Source of the DNA: Bemisia tabaci
Taxonomy: Eukaryota; Arthropoda; Insecta; Hemiptera; Aleyrodidae
Direction: 5' to 3'
Length of the DNA: 64,000 bases
Assembly: GCF_918797505.1 (NCBI RefSeq)
Contig: NC_092795.1
Coordinates: 35,141,131-35,205,130 of the forward strand
The position numbers were made by a program, and so were the translations under genes. The first letter of the stretch is position 1, and each line of letters opens with the position of its first letter. The notes beneath the pieces are model-generated. The model was not told the DNA's origin and made no database searches. It saw only the letters and a program-made list of their open reading frames with translations. This document shows, one piece after another, positions 24,385 through 37,624 of the stretch.

Positions 24385-27300
24385 GGGGGAAAAAAAATCA
24401 CTCACACAATTGAGGAGCTTTGAGAACAATGCGCAAAAGTGCAGTTTTTGCTATTAGGAGAAATACGTGTTTGAACTCGCAAAATTACATGGATCTTAAT
24501 GGCAGAAAAAGAGTTCGAGCTGACTTTGAGATGCTTCAAAATTGTAATTTTGTAATGAATTTTTCACAGAATTGGTATTAAGGCTAGTTTTTCCTGGAAT
24601 CATTAATACGTTGATATTTTCAAAAACTGCACTTATGCGTCCTGTCCTCCAAGCCCCTCAATTCTAATCTCTTTAAATTTTTTTTCGAGATTCATTCATT
24701 ATGGCTCGAGCAATTTACTGATGGTAATCACCAATGGACCCGATGGTAGCAAATAACGAAAATGAAATTGCACGCACCAACAGCACAATAAATACTACCA
24801 AAGGTCTGGTTAACTTTACCCTACGGCATCACTATGTCAAAAAACAAGTAGACTTAGTGCCAGAATTCACCACACTTCACATTGATGTTTTCTTTAATTT
24901 CTTTACTTTTTATCATTTTCTGAATATTATACAGTTAATTGGTGATGTTATTACGGTCAATCAGAATTTTTTAACTGTGCATGGTAAACGTAAGTACTGG
25001 ACGTTTCTCTGCTGGAAGGTACTAATTTTATAGAATTTGAGTGCTTTCCGGTTCCATCCGATTTAAATAATTCGCACATTGTTTCATAAATGCATCTAAC
25101 GGAGCAACTTCGATGAACTAATGCTGAATGTCTTTTAATAAGTTAACTGAATAACTAACTAACTAACTAACTAAGTTGTAAAAAGTTTATGCTCGAACTA
25201 CTAATTAAACTAACTTGACACTTAGTTTTCTACAGTGGACAGACGCAGCGTTGTGTAAGGCGCATATTGCTTTTCTGCAGATGATTTTTGAAATCCACCG
25301 ACAGCAGATTTGCAACGTTTAACGGTGAATTCCGGCACCCACGCATAAATTGTGGGCCAACTTGAGGTGTTAAAATGCGGCAGAAGTTACCTCTGCGGGG
25401 AATTCATGAATAAAATATCAAGTTGTTTATAACTGGTCTAAATTAGAACCCATCGCTGTATTTGAGGAGACGTGGACTAAAAGCGTGGGTTTCCCAATCC
25501 TCATTCATCGACAACTTTCTATCAAACTGTGTTTTCTTTTTTTCTTTCTTTCTTTTCATGAATGATAATTAGATACCTCTGAAAATTTGGTGATATATTT
25601 AGTATTATAAATTGTAAATTCTTCCTTTTGGGCATGATTTAAGTAAGGCTAAGCCTTCCAGTCTTTAAATTTTAAAATAAGCTCCGCAGTGTAGCGTATG
25701 AAACAGGATTTTATCCATCATTAGTAATAATTCATTTTGAACAATGAGTTATTCAAAAGAATATGTATTAAATATGCCCCATTTTAGAGTTCAGGGATTT
25801 GAGTGCAATTCATGATGAGATTTTTGAGGTTAACATTTGTGCTATAGTCGCAATATAGCAAAATCACGACCATATATTCTGCGCAGATCCGCGCTTTTCA
25901 GACTTTGACACAGAAAATACGAAAGTACCAAATTTGTTTGATTTTATCGAACATTATATGATCAATCCTACTTAAATTCCAGATTGAGGGAATGATAAAT
26001 GCATTTTACCCAGGCATCTACCGAGGATGACCAAAAATCGAAAGCCATCATATTTTAATTTGAAATTTGTCTAAAATCTGTACACACATACAAGGCCTTG
26101 CCTTTGAACGAAACTTTAAAAAGTAAAAATTAACCTCAAATTGTTAAGACTGCAGTAAGTTTGGGAAGATTTGCTCATTGTGAATGACGAATAAGACATC
26201 TTTGAACTAATGAGGAGCCTTTGAACGAAGAAAACTGACAATTGATTTAAGATTAAAGAGAAGAAAGTGAAAGTGAAGTATTATATGTATTTATGATCGA
26301 TATCACGGATGAGGAAAAAGCGGTATTTGTGTGATCTTGAAAAAGTTGCATTTAACGTTAAAATAACATTCATTATATTTTAAAGGCCAATCCAACATTT
26401 AACTTCAATATTGAGGTAAAAGAAATTAGAAATATTGCTCAATGTTCATTCAAAAAGAAAGGGAAAAAATAATTCCCTCGTGCAGACATCTTTTTCTCGA
26501 AATAGCAAGCATTACTTAACTGCTTCACCCACAATACGAGCATCGTACACGAAAAATGTAATCTAAATCACCTACCAGCAAAATATAATAGTATAATCCC
26601 GCCTTCATGATTTCAGCGCACGATAATCCTTTCTGCAAAAATTCTCGAACACACAAACACCTCACACACTAGAACTTCAATTTTTCTTTTTTTTCTTTTT
26701 TCAAAAATTACGAGAAAAAAATCAACACGTGGAACCGTGAAGCGCTCGAAAAGTTTCACCCAAGCTCAAACTTGACGATTATCCATTCGAATTTCATCGG
26801 CCCGCGATTATCGGCATCCATGTCCCGTTTCCATCGAAACACCACGTTTGGACACACGCACCAACACCAGAAAAACAGAACCGCGAGGAAAAGAAAGAAG
26901 AAAAAAACAAAAACGACGCGAAGTGTTTTTCCCGCACCGCGGAGAAGCGACCGGAGTGAGACACCGGATGAATCAGACAGAGGTAAGCGATGCGGACAGG
27001 TACGCGGCCCTTACCGGGGGAGGGGGCCTTGAACTTGGGGCTTTAGGCCCCGGAGGAGGGGAGCAGCTCCAGAGACTCTTTCTCCAGCGGTGGGAGCAGC
27101 ACCAGATCATTTTATCGTCGCATCGGTCAAATTCTGGCCATATCTACTAGATTGGAATTTTTTGGCTTATATAAACGGTGTCCGATTTTCCCACTCAACT
27201 GTTCTAAAACCGCTGTATACTGCCCTTACGGGTTTGCTTTCATGGATTAAGGCCCCTTTCGTAGTAGCAACGGCTATCAAAAAATAAAAATAAATTTAAA

Positions 27301-28886
27301 ATCTTATGCAAAAACTTGTAAATTTTTTAAAACACTATCCTGAAAAGCTGTTAACATTTTTGTTTTTGGGATAGCTTTTTCGGAAATTCAAAAAAAAATT
27401 TAAAAAAGCAACATTTAAGAAAAAAAATTGGTGAAAAAAACTCTTAATAGATCTACCATAGTCGTTTAATACTCAAAGTGTTTGAACATGTATTGAAAAA
27501 CTCTTTAAAAGATAGTCTCCATGAAGACTTTTTTGCGTAAAAATAAAAAAAAAAAAATTATAAGAAAAGGATTTTTCAAAGCACATTTTTGTAAAGAAAA
27601 AAAATGGCAAGTTATTGAAATAATTTTTCAACGGTTATGTTTCACAGTTGGGTTATTTCGTGGAAAGTCACCTAATTATGATCGTGCATAAGATTTCATA
27701 AATTAAACGGTGAGACTAAGCTGGTAGTATTGGAAAAGTGTTGGTCCTTCTTGATTTTTTTTAAGGAGAGCATATCAACTTTGTTGCTGCAAAATTTCGT
27801 TGGGTATATTTTTCACGTTTAGAAAGAAATTCAGAAAAATATTATTCAACCTGACTTTTCTGTTGTTCCATTGAAAAAATGAAGTATACAGAGAAGCTCC
27901 TAATAAAGAAAAATTAGTTGTTCCTTTAGTTTCATCGTCAACATAAGTTGGCGTCTTAACGTTACCAAGAAAATAGACTGCAACTGATTTTATTGCGTCG
28001 TGTAAAACACGCATTTATCTCGATGGTAATATCATTATGTAACTGCTTGAAAAATAGAGTCAAATTTCTAATAATAACCTGTTCACAATGTACATATCAT
28101 AGTACGTCTGCTTTTGCTTCAATTTCTTTTCGTTTCTTCCCACGATTTATTTGGCGTTTACCGGCGGGTTTGGTTTAAAAAGTACGGTTGCACACGCACA
28201 CCCAAATAAGTATGGAGAAAAAGGGTCCAGTTATCGCTGGCACTCATTGGTGAGTTTTGGAACTCCCAATGGAATGAGTAATGTTCAGTTTGTTCATTTC
28301 TATTTTACCATACTGTCATTGCTGTCTCGCGGCGGGGCTTTATCTGTCATAAAAATTCATCGAGAATTGTATTCCTAGTAATAGAAACGATTTTAAAAGT
28401 GGAGTTGAATGCTTAGGTGCAGGAATGGTAAGCACAGAAAAAACGGTAAAGTGCCTATGCCTATAGGGAGGTAAATCTGATGACCTTAAGTACCTAGATT
28501 TTGGAAAGGTGTCAACCTTATACCCGGATCTGTATCAAGTCCCATGAGGCTAAGGCTGGTGCTTATCCAAAATCCAAACGATGCCACTCTAGGACCCAGC
28601 TCTTGGATCTTTTTTTCTGTGATTCGTTTCATTTTTAGAATTACCTCATCCACATAATAATTGTAATATATTTTTTGGGAAAACAAAGTATTACCGATTG
28701 TGTGAATATTTTACACATCATTATTCAAAATTTTAAAATCCCTCTTACCAAAATTCGCTACCGTATGGGTGTTTCTTAAAAAGCAGATATCATTGGTTTA
28801 AAAAAATGTTAGAGACTAGGCGACGGATGAAATCTATTTCTACGACAAGACCTTCAAAAATGTCTTAAAGACAACTTAATCTATAA
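24385..28886. other. No gene recognised; long AT-rich spacer with a GC-rich patch at 26780-27080
   Basis: Includes a short AACT run (25153-25174). The GC-rich patch has a consensus-like donor (GAG|GTAAGCG at about 26981) inside a Lys/Arg-rich frame, so a leader exon is conceivable, but nothing in the translation is recognisable. From 27290 to 27620 the DNA is very A-rich. Confidence 0.4.
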
Positions 28887-29224
28887 CAGTGTTCGAAACT
28901 CACAGGCGCCAACGCGCTAAATGCGCCTAAGAAATCGGCAGTGGTACCTAAAAAATGGGGGCTCTGCGCCTACGTGACCCCTAAAAATTGCCCTTCTCCC
29001 CCCCAAAAAATCTTAGTTTTTCTTTTTGGAGATTTTTTGATAGTTACAGGTTACAGCCGGCAGGTTCTTTAGCTAAACCATCTTGCATCCAACTCTTCAC
29101 TAAATGCGCCGGGATATATGGGCAAAAAGTCAATTTGGCCCCTAAAAAATCTTCCATGGCCCCTAAAAATCGAGCCGGATGGGCCACATGGCTCCTGAAT
29201 CTCAAAGGCGAGTTTCGAACACTG
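28887..29224. mobile_element. hAT-type non-autonomous element, CAGTGTTCGAAACT ends, copy 1 (338 bp)
   Basis: Starts CAGTGTTCGAAACTCACAGG and ends AGTTTCGAACACTG. The flanks ATCTATAA and ATCCATAA match at 7 of 8 bases, as expected of a hAT 8-bp duplication. The interior has GGCGCCAACGCGC and CCCCTAAAAA blocks shared, inverted, with 48095-48409. No transposase. Confidence 0.88.
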
Positions 29225-32128
29225 ATCCATAAGCAACGGTGCACTAACGGCACCATTATGATCGGCATCCCTGTATAAATATATCAAAATAGGAAACGAA
29301 ACAATGCACTCACATGCACGAAGATTAGCCCTATTTTTAGACGCATTTTGCGTTCGCTCCCCGAGGAGGGGACACGGTGCACCGTAGCCAAACCTCCGAA
29401 AGTCACACCTGAAAATTTTGGGGAAATGCCAGTAATCCGCGCTGCATTGCAACTGAAATCGCTTTGCCCGCCAGATCCGACCGAAAATAGCGTCAGTCTC
29501 GTGCACGCGATGAAATGTTCCGTTTTCGATAACAATAATCCTGCGAAGTGAAAATTTTTGACTTTTTATAGATGACGTTCGTTTGCGAATATGACCACTA
29601 GCGAGCGGTAGTGTCGCCAGCTAGCCAAGGTTCGATTCCTGGTTCTCTTGGACTATTTTATTTATGTGAGTACAGCTTGTGTGATCCTTGTTTTTAGAGC
29701 TCTTGCTGGATCCAGTCAAGCCCTTGCTAACGTACTGGCAATAAAAACTTCGTCAGTCACTACTGACGATATAGGTGCATGAATTAAAATGTAGGAGATT
29801 TGGTCATCAATGACATTGAACAGAATATTATAGGTTACCTTCCTGATTGGAGCAGATGAAGATCATTCTATGGAAATATCTTATCTTAATATCACAGCCA
29901 CCAATGAACTTCTGTTAGTAAAATGTGTTTTAATCTATTCTCTTCCTTTTTTTGAATTGCGTGGCGATTCTTATTGTTGGATAAGTGTGTACAGTTTCTA
30001 ATTATTCGGAATATAAATACGTGCCATGAACTATGCCCAGAGCAATCACGGAAAAATATTTTAATTTTATAAAATTTTACTCCGAGTTGCAGTTTGAGTC
30101 TTCCCGTCAAATATTTCGTTTCTTTTTTGAGAAAATCTCACGGCAACAGAGGACATTCGGACTATTTTCAGACGAATCTATTTGCAGTAAAATGAGCTTA
30201 TTACGAGACAAACTAATTATTTAAAACTACTGAAATTTGGAACGGTAGTAGTTTTACTGTAAATTCCAAACGGTATAATAGATATTTATATGGTAATTTT
30301 TTCGCTTGGATAGAGAAATGTTCAATTTTAGTTCCTGGTACTAGGCACTTTATAATGAAATCGTATGAAACTAATTTGCCCATCCAATGTGACAAATCTT
30401 AGGAGACGTATCAACTGATCCTATTTTCTTTAGTAAAGTCAATTTCAATATATGAATCTTGCTTAAAATTCTACAGTTACAGGTAGAGTGAAAGGCTCAC
30501 TATTTATATATTGGAATAATTGTATAGCTCATTGAACTTACTGCAATTTACTTTTTTGAACAAAAACAAATAAACAGTTTCAATTTTAAACCTAAATATA
30601 CTTAATGACCTTCAAATGACCATTCTTTGGGTCTGAGAGCTTATTGGAAATTTTACTCCACACTTCAATTTCTTTTGCAGAGATATGAGTTTAATGAATG
30701 TTACGTCTAGAATATAGTCGGACGCTCATTTTTTAGTTAAGGACGCAGGAATGTTCTAAAATAAAATATTCAACTCTTTTTTTAGGAATAAGTAAAATTT
30801 AAATAAGGTTCTAACCGATCCTCATATTCTGTATATTCGAGTTGAAGAATTTTGCTCAAAAATGTCTTTTCGGTGATTGATACTTGTCTTTTCACTCGAC
30901 AAGCTTCAATTTCATAATAATTTAATAAAAAAAAGAAATATCAACATATGGATCCATGACCATGGTTTACACAACCTGCCATAAGGACCCTGCACGCAAA
31001 GATAAACTGTAAATTTTCATGAGGTTAATCATCACGTAAAAATAAATAAAATGAATAAAAGCGAAAAAAAGCTGAAAAATGCTGCATAATAAATTATATT
31101 GATAGATTAATTGATAGATTAATACTTATTTTAGGTCATGTACTACCTACTACTTCATTATGGGGGAAAAGGTTGTAAAATTAAATTTGTTTGAATAATA
31201 CCAAACACTTAAAATATCTAGCTATAATAAATGTCTTTGAAACTTTTGTATCGGTGCATGGTAGAACGAGTCTTTGGGAGAAGTCGGGCATGACATTTTT
31301 GACAAAACTTGTGAAATTTTACGTTTACCTCGTCAAAATTTTAATTTAAAGCGGCGATTTTATCAGAGAATTTTACGAGGAAACCGATGAAACTACTTTT
31401 GAAACATCTAAATTTCATATTCATGAAGATGTACGCTTTTAAAGTTTTTGAACCATGTCCGACCTCTGCCCTTGACTCGATCCACCGTGCGGTGGCGCCA
31501 GTTTTTAGATATCCGGGAGGTATATTTGGTGGTGTACTCCTTCAGCTCCGTAAGAGCAATGAGCACCTAAAAGACTCCGTATACTTGCATGTATGTACGT
31601 TCAGGATAAATATAAATAAATATCATTTTATGAGCCTATGATTTTCTCTCGCGAGGAAATCGAAAAGCGGCAGATCACGTACGCTCATCAATGAACAATG
31701 AGAGACGGCACGCGCAGCAACAAAGAATTGGCACTGCTGATGTCTAATTTCTATTAAATTCCATTGAATGTACGAGTAAAATTAAGGATTTCCCGGTCGA
31801 TGGGGCAACCCCGGGCGAGGCGAGCGTGGAGCCACGCCGCGCGGCGCGCGCCGCCCGAGTCACCTGCACGCGGCAGAGCGCAGTGTGCCGGCGCTCATAA
31901 AATTAGTGTCTAATAAAAATCATGTCACTGTCACAATCGCAGCCATGCGGCCTCCATTCCGCCTCATATTTTGAACTCCGCCAATTATTCGATAATTCCG
32001 ATTGAATTTTATCGGTTTCCTGCTAATTAAGTTGTGTCGGGGATTGATTCATTTGATTTCGATCGCCATAAATACTGCAAGAAGCAACGTACAGGTATGA
32101 CTAATCGATTGAATGTTCCGGTTCCGAT
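29225..32128. other. No gene recognised; spacer with a SINE-like head and a GC-rich patch
   Basis: 29330-29550 has more even base composition and a 67-codon + frame without known motifs. 31790-31900 is GC-rich (GCCGCGCGGCGCGCGCC). The rest is AT-rich with no structure I can name. Confidence 0.4.
29592..29655 (+). repeat. tRNA-like sequence (possible SINE head or tRNA relic)
   Basis: An A-box-like TAGCGAGCGGTAG (about 29599-29611) is followed 17 bases later by GGTTCGATTCC (29629-29639), an exact B box. The T-arm stem partly pairs, but no 7-bp acceptor stem can be formed and no anticodon arm is convincing, so this is not an intact tRNA. Confidence 0.4.
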
Positions 32129-32317
32129 CACTCTGAAAAAATCTCCGGCAATGGAAACCGTACTTACGGTTTGTAGTCCGCGTTCCGGGCTTAGAGGCCG
32201 AAAGTTCCGGGCGTAGCACCCAGGGCAGTTAGAGCTACGGCTCCAGCACCCGGAACTTTCGGCCTCCGGGCCTAGAACGGACGGTATGTCTACATGGCCC
32301 GTAACTTGTTTTCAGTG
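32129..32317. mobile_element. CACTGAAAAA-ended element, copy 2 (189 bp)
   Basis: Starts CACTCTGAAAAAATCTCCGG and ends TTGTTTTCAGTG. A long internal hairpin pairs GGCCGAAAGTTCCGGG with CCCGGAACTTTCGGCC. The sequences near GGACGGTATGTCTACATGG relate it to 23533-23670. Confidence 0.7.
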
Positions 32318-32881
32318 CATTTATAGAAAATAAAAGGTTGTCGGGGCAAAAAACTGTAATCAGTGATGCAATATTCATGCAGGAGAATCACACATTTTGA
32401 GAAAATTTGGATCGACTTTATCTACAGGGACAGATTTTTTTAAGTCAATCTTACAATCACTTCCGAGGATGAAAAGGCCTAGATGTGAGCTTATGTGCCT
32501 CAAATTTTTAATTTCCTTTCAAACGATGGTGCGCACATCAGTCAAAATTCTCTCAGCTTCAACTTTCACACCTCAGGAAGAAGCATTTTTCATAAATATG
32601 TTTGTTTGTATAATGATAAATATCGTGGATTTTGGAAGCTATTTTTGGAAGCAACTTTTGGAAGCTGAAATTAAAACTTAATGACGTAGGCGCGAATAAT
32701 TGACAGACTCATTTCATTTGTTCATTAATTTATACCTTTTATTTCTAAATATATAATTTTGTTTGTTGCAGGTAAGGATTTCATTCTCTTCAAACATTGA
32801 TTTCTGCTATTGTAAGTATTAACTTACAAATTCATTACAAATTAGCTTGCAGCTTGCCTCAGTAGCTGAATGCAAACTGTG
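32318..32881. other. No gene recognised
   Basis: AT-rich. A 94-codon + frame (32397-32681) has no recognisable domain and no start or splice context that supports it. Confidence 0.4.
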
Positions 32882-33326
32882 TGTCGCAGACAAATAGTCA
32901 AATCAGGTATTTCACCAAATGCCTAGGCAGATAGTCAAATTTTGATGGTTTACAAAACTTGTATGTTTTTGACGAGGAACTTGTAAGTTCTCATTGTTTT
33001 GAAAGTAATTATTCATTAAAACTACCGACTTATCTCATAATTTGCCCTCCAAATGATGCTCCTCATATATTTTAACTTTCAGAGTTTTAAAAAGTCGGTA
33101 TTATACGACATGCTGAAAATCCCAAGATGAAAGCTCGTTTAAGGACTAGATTGAATTTATTTACAATTTATGATGCCAATTTTTACAGAGACTCCTTATC
33201 AACTTGAGAGAATAATTGTTTTGTCTAAAAAGAGCAAAAGAGTAGGAATTTCGATCCAAGTAAGATTATTTGACTCTTTGCCTAGGCATTTGACAAAGTA
33301 CCTGATTTGGCCAATTGCCTGCGACA
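32882..33326. mobile_element. MITE, TGTCGCAGGCAATT-ended family, copy 2 (445 bp)
   Basis: The left end TGTCGCAGACAAATAGTCAA pairs with the right end, whose inverse is TGTCGCAGGCAATTGGCCAA. Pairing continues through AAATCAGGTA and AAATGCCTAGGCA. Related to 12674-13080. No coding capacity. Confidence 0.8.
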
Positions 33327-33389
33327 CATACAAGTCTTTTTAAAGTTTTTTGAAGAATGATGACGAAACAACTATGACTCCAGCCCATA

Positions 33390-33680
33390 GAGAAAAAAAT
33401 GGAGGTGTTTGCATCTTGAGGTTTGTTTACCCTGTGACGTAGGTCGGTACAACCTGGCCAGCGAAATCCGGAATTCGAAATATGAAAAACGGACCATAAT
33501 GTCCGATTTTTTTACTTAAATCAACTCATGATATAATTTCAAGCACTTTTTATAGAATGACTTTTTTCCCTTACATTACACCATTTCCAAGAAAAATCGA
33601 TGATAAACGTCGCTGTACCGACCTACGTCATCAAAAAAATTCCAAGATGCCCGAAATGCAAACACCTCCTTTTCTTTCTC
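33390..33680. mobile_element. MITE with GAGAAA ends and TA duplication (291 bp)
   Basis: TA|GAGAAAAAAATGGAGGTG at the left pairs with CACCTCCTTTTCTTTCTC|TA at the right. Inner blocks GTTTGCAT/ATGCAAAC and TGACGTAGGTCGGTAC/GTACCGACCTACGTCA also pair. TA on both sides suggests Tc1/mariner-type mobilisation (inference). Confidence 0.88.
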
Positions 33681-34710
33681 TATGACTGCAGCCATACATT
33701 GGAGTCAAGAAGATATCTGAACCTATAAGATCAAAGCTGTGCCATTGTAGAATGCTACAGTGAGGCTACAGCTGCTACAGCGTATCGGTCCGCATGCAGA
33801 TTTTTGAGGATGAGGGAGGTGTGGCCAACGAGATGACGGTCCGAATTTCGATTCCACGCAATATAACGGGACCCGAGTGAATTCGCCCCCCTTGGGCACG
33901 GGCCACGACTTCGGTCTCCCTTTCTTCCGCTTTCTCCGTCCGTTGCCACACCCTTTTGGAAAAAGTGGAGCGTCAATGGCGAGAGCTCCCTTCCTTTCCG
34001 AGACCAATGCCTGGTCCCGTAAACGCAGGAAAATATTTTCACGGAAAAAAATTGATTCCTGCATGATTTAACAATTCAATTGTTGAAAAAAGTTACTGCA
34101 AAATTTCAAATGTACATTTTAAAATAAAGGAGAGCTATAATTTAACGGGGCAGCTTAAATTAGCATTTTTTTATTGTAAAATCTACATCGAGAAATCGCA
34201 GTCACTTTTTTTAACTACAAAATTGTTAAATCAGCAATTTAATTTTTTCCATGACAAAAATGAAGAGGGAAACCGCCTTGGTCGTTAAAATGGAGAATTC
34301 GCACTAAACTTTTATTAATTCATCTGAGAATACTTAAGGAGCTGCGTTGGCAGTATTTTTCATGACATTTTCTAAAATGGTAATTTGGAGAAAAATAGAT
34401 AAAAAATTGAAAAAATGTTCCATCTCATGAGGTCATCTGGCGGTATTTTACATTTAAACACATGTATTTTAGCAGAGTAGGTATTACAGAGTAGGTCAGA
34501 GTAGGTTTAATCTTCCACGTTCAGAACTCAAAAATGTAAGATTTTTACATCTTTGGAACAAAACAAATGACAACTATTTTTTTTGGGAGACCAGAGAGCG
34601 TTCCATGCCAAAACCCAAATTCCAAAACAAACTTCGCTCTACCGGGAAGAAGGAAAAGTGGCCCCTTGTACTGACGTCCCTTCCACTTCGGACAAGTGTA
34701 CAAAATTATA
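33681..34710. other. No gene recognised; includes GC-richer 33830-34040
   Basis: Overlapping minus-strand frames at 33723-34064 are open but show no domain, and the two frames compete over the same bases. The rest is AT-rich. Confidence 0.4.
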
Positions 34711-35488
34711 CCCTGGTAAAAATTGGCGATAGGAGCTGCGTTTCAAAATACCATAGGATTTCTTATAGCCGACTTAAGAAGGCTATTGAAAATCATATAG
34801 CTGGCTGTAGAAAGCGGAGCAAATCATATAACCGGGCTATACGAAGCTATAAAAAAGTATACAGTCGGGCTATAGTTCCTCCGGGCTTTACACTTTATCG
34901 TCATTGGCTATAAAAGGCAATAGGAAATCGTGTAGAAATTCGTGTGTTTTGGAAATCATTAAGTTTGATACGGAACTACCTTAATATTTACAAAACACAC
35001 ATTATATTTTCCTTTAAAACATATTTTTTTTTCATCAATTAAAATGAGAATAATCCATAAAGAGTGTGCAAACATTTCAAAATCATGAGTTGAAAACCGC
35101 TGACTCCGCGAGATTAAATATTAGAGCCTAACACGAACGGAGCGGCGACGCACTGGCGCCTACAAACCTAACAGGAATACTTCACGCATTGGGTAAACGC
35201 GCATTGACGCCTACAAACCTAACAGGGATACTTCACGAATTGCGCAAACGCGCATTGACGCCCACAAACCTAACAGGGATACTTCACGCATTGCGCAATG
35301 TGTGAAGTATCCCTGTTAGGTTTGTAGGCGCCAATGAGCGTTCCGCGCTCTCTGCCCTTAATCGTCATCGGCTATGAAAGGCTATTAGAAATTGTATAGC
35401 CGGCTACAAAGGCTATTGGAAATCTTACAGCAGGCTTTAGGTCTATAGTATTTTGGAACACACATTCTACTGCCAAGTTTTACCAGGG
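34711..35488. mobile_element. CCCTGGTAAAA-ended element (778 bp) carrying a nested repeat
   Basis: TA|CCCTGGTAAAAATTGGC at the left pairs with GCCAAGTTTTACCAGGG|TA at the right, and the next blocks TTTCAAAATAC/GTATTTTGGAA also pair. Both halves contain degenerate GGCTAT...AAATC.TATAG repeats. The conserved-hairpin repeat at 34968-35348 is inserted between them. No transposase. Confidence 0.8.
34968..35348. repeat. Conserved-hairpin repeat, copy B, with one hairpin arm triplicated
   Basis: Shares GAGTGTGCAAACATTTCAAA and ATCATGAGTTGAAA with copies A and C. The left hairpin arm (ACAAACCTAACAGGGATACT type) occurs three times at a spacing of about 51 bases (35161, 35212, 35263) before the single right arm (35301-35331). 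The copy stops before the TTTCACAACAGAGG end seen in A and C, so it is truncated on the right. Confidence 0.8.
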
Positions 35489-36352
35489 TACGCAAAGGAA
35501 CCGGTTGATTTCAATTCCGTATAAAAGTTAGTCAACGTTGAAAGCTTCATTTGTGTTTGAATTTCCGTGAATCTCATTTTTTTTTTCTCTTATATGTACA
35601 CACACTTTGCCACTATAGGCATAGATTTTTATAAGAGTACTCATGTGGTCGTAAAAAAATTTCTCTGGAAAAAGACTTGTTAACACTCAATCACAGAGAA
35701 AAATAATCTCTTCAAAATGATCACACATCATCAATCACTGACCAATTTATACTAGAGAAAACCACCTCTTACTGATTTCTCTTTTGATCAGGGATTCTAA
35801 CTTTCGACAAAAACCGACCGCTCCTTTTCCAAACGACCCAATAATTGTATGGGTTCATAATGCATTGACATCGCTATTTTCAATCATCGTTGTCAATTCC
35901 CTGGTAAAAATTCGCCTGATTCTCAATTAGGCGAATGGGAAAATCATCCTGTCGAAGTGGCAACAGCATGTCTACCACTCCCCTGCCAAGAGAATGATGG
36001 CGATCAAATGAAGCGATAAAGCAGTTAATTTGACTGCCGCGGAAAAAAGCGCATAAAAACAAGGAGTATGATTGAAAAAAACTTACCCCGCTCTGCCTCT
36101 AAATCTAGCGCTGAAAATCATTCCGTAAGGTTAGCGACGCAGAGGACTCCTCTTTGAGATTGCTTCCGTCTCCTGATTGCAAAGACAAGCAAACATTGAT
36201 GCCACATAGGGTGAATTTTTATAAAATAGATTGGGCTTACGCCGATTTAAAAGTTGCAGCAAACATGAGAAGCTCCCTTTGGATCTTTGAGAGAAGACTC
36301 TCCTCTTGATCCCACTTCCAAAGCGCCCTCGGAAAAGTGGCCCCGATGCCAG
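35489..36352. other. No gene recognised
   Basis: AT-rich. A lone CCCTGGTAAAAATTCGCC near 35899 resembles the end of the preceding element but has no partner nearby. It is followed by a small hairpin (TTCGCCTGATTC...ATTAGGCGAA). Confidence 0.4.
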
Positions 36353-36626
36353 CGGGCTGATTATTGAAATCGATAGACAAAGCTATAGACAAAGAAGACA
36401 TCGTGAGTATGAAGGTGCCCTACTGGTTGATATGTGTGGTTCCTACAGGCTAAGGGAGAAAATTATGGGCTAACTGTAAGTTCTATCGTGGGTTGCCATT
36501 TTTAGCCTATTACCTACCTCCTTTGTCCATTGCAATTACCACCTGCTTCCACCAATAAGATCCTTCCATATCCCTTTTGTCCTCTTTTTCTGTAGTTTGG
36601 TCTATCAATTTCAACAATCACCCCGC
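36353..36626. mobile_element. MITE, GATTGTTGAAAT-ended family, copy 2 (about 274 bp)
   Basis: Starts GCGGGCTGATTATTGAAATC and ends with the inverse of GCGGGGTGATTGTTGAAATT. Both arms carry GATAGACAAAGC-like and AAGAAGACA-like blocks. It matches 53407-53680 throughout and the split copy at 22916-23530. Non-coding. Confidence 0.85.
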
Positions 36627-37624
36627 AGACAAAATAGTTATAGCCAGCCAGAGGCTCAGATGATTTCTGTAATCGACAGAAGTCACTAAAGATTGGCTCC
36701 TCGCGATTTACATGGGTTTGGAGCAAGTCCTGTTGCTATGACCCACCAATGACTTTTGAAGGGTCATGGTTTTCAGTTTCTTGACGGATGATACAGAAAA
36801 TGTTATCTTTGAAACAAGAATAATCGAAGATAATTTGAAAGACTCGTCAAAAGAAATCTGACTGACCGATAGCAGAAAATCCTATCTAGGATCTTTGAAA
36901 CGGTGTGGTGTCCGTTTTCGGCCTTCATGATCGGTTTTTTCAAGCAAGGGCTCTTTTTGATCTCCAGTGAATTGTGGAAAGTAGAGGTAATCATTTTTTG
37001 GCACACTTTAGCGATTAATTGTAAAAATGAAGGTTTCGCACTTCTCAAGGTGCTTTCAATGCTAAACTTTAGCTCTGGAAACTTGACAACAGGAGTAGAG
37101 ATGAGCTTAGATGGCCGTTAATCGAGCTTTTGCTCAAATTTATTCATTAAACACTGGCAATTATTCCTTCCTGTGCATTCCATACGCCTCCCCGTGTCCG
37201 GCTGATCTCTACTTGCAGTAGGCAAATTACGTAGTAAGTGCCTCCCATCGTTCAGGTCAGCTCTTTCGATACCGCTGTCAGGGCTGGCCCACCAGGGTCG
37301 AGAAAATTGCCCATCTTGCGTAATGGTTAGATCCAGAGAGATAAGGAAATGATGGAACAGCCCAAGAGGTACTTAGCTGAGGACAACGCAGGGGTTAACG
37401 CAGGCCAAGTGTTTAGAATAGGAACACCGCGCTTAAGTAGCCTATGGTTGCATAGCGGGAACATGGAATCAGGACTAATAATGACCAATCAAAGTCCAAT
37501 ACGGATCATTCGTGCACATCATAATCTCAATCTCTTTGTTTGGAATGCATGGATGAGATTTTTTTGCTATCCGCGTCAATTAAAACGGAATGAGGGATCA
37601 CTTGCTATGCTAGGCTCTACGATC
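36627..37624. other. No gene recognised
   Basis: Short frames only. A lone CAGGGCTGGCCCACC near 37277 is reminiscent of a hAT end (see 39162) but has no partner nearby. Confidence 0.4.
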
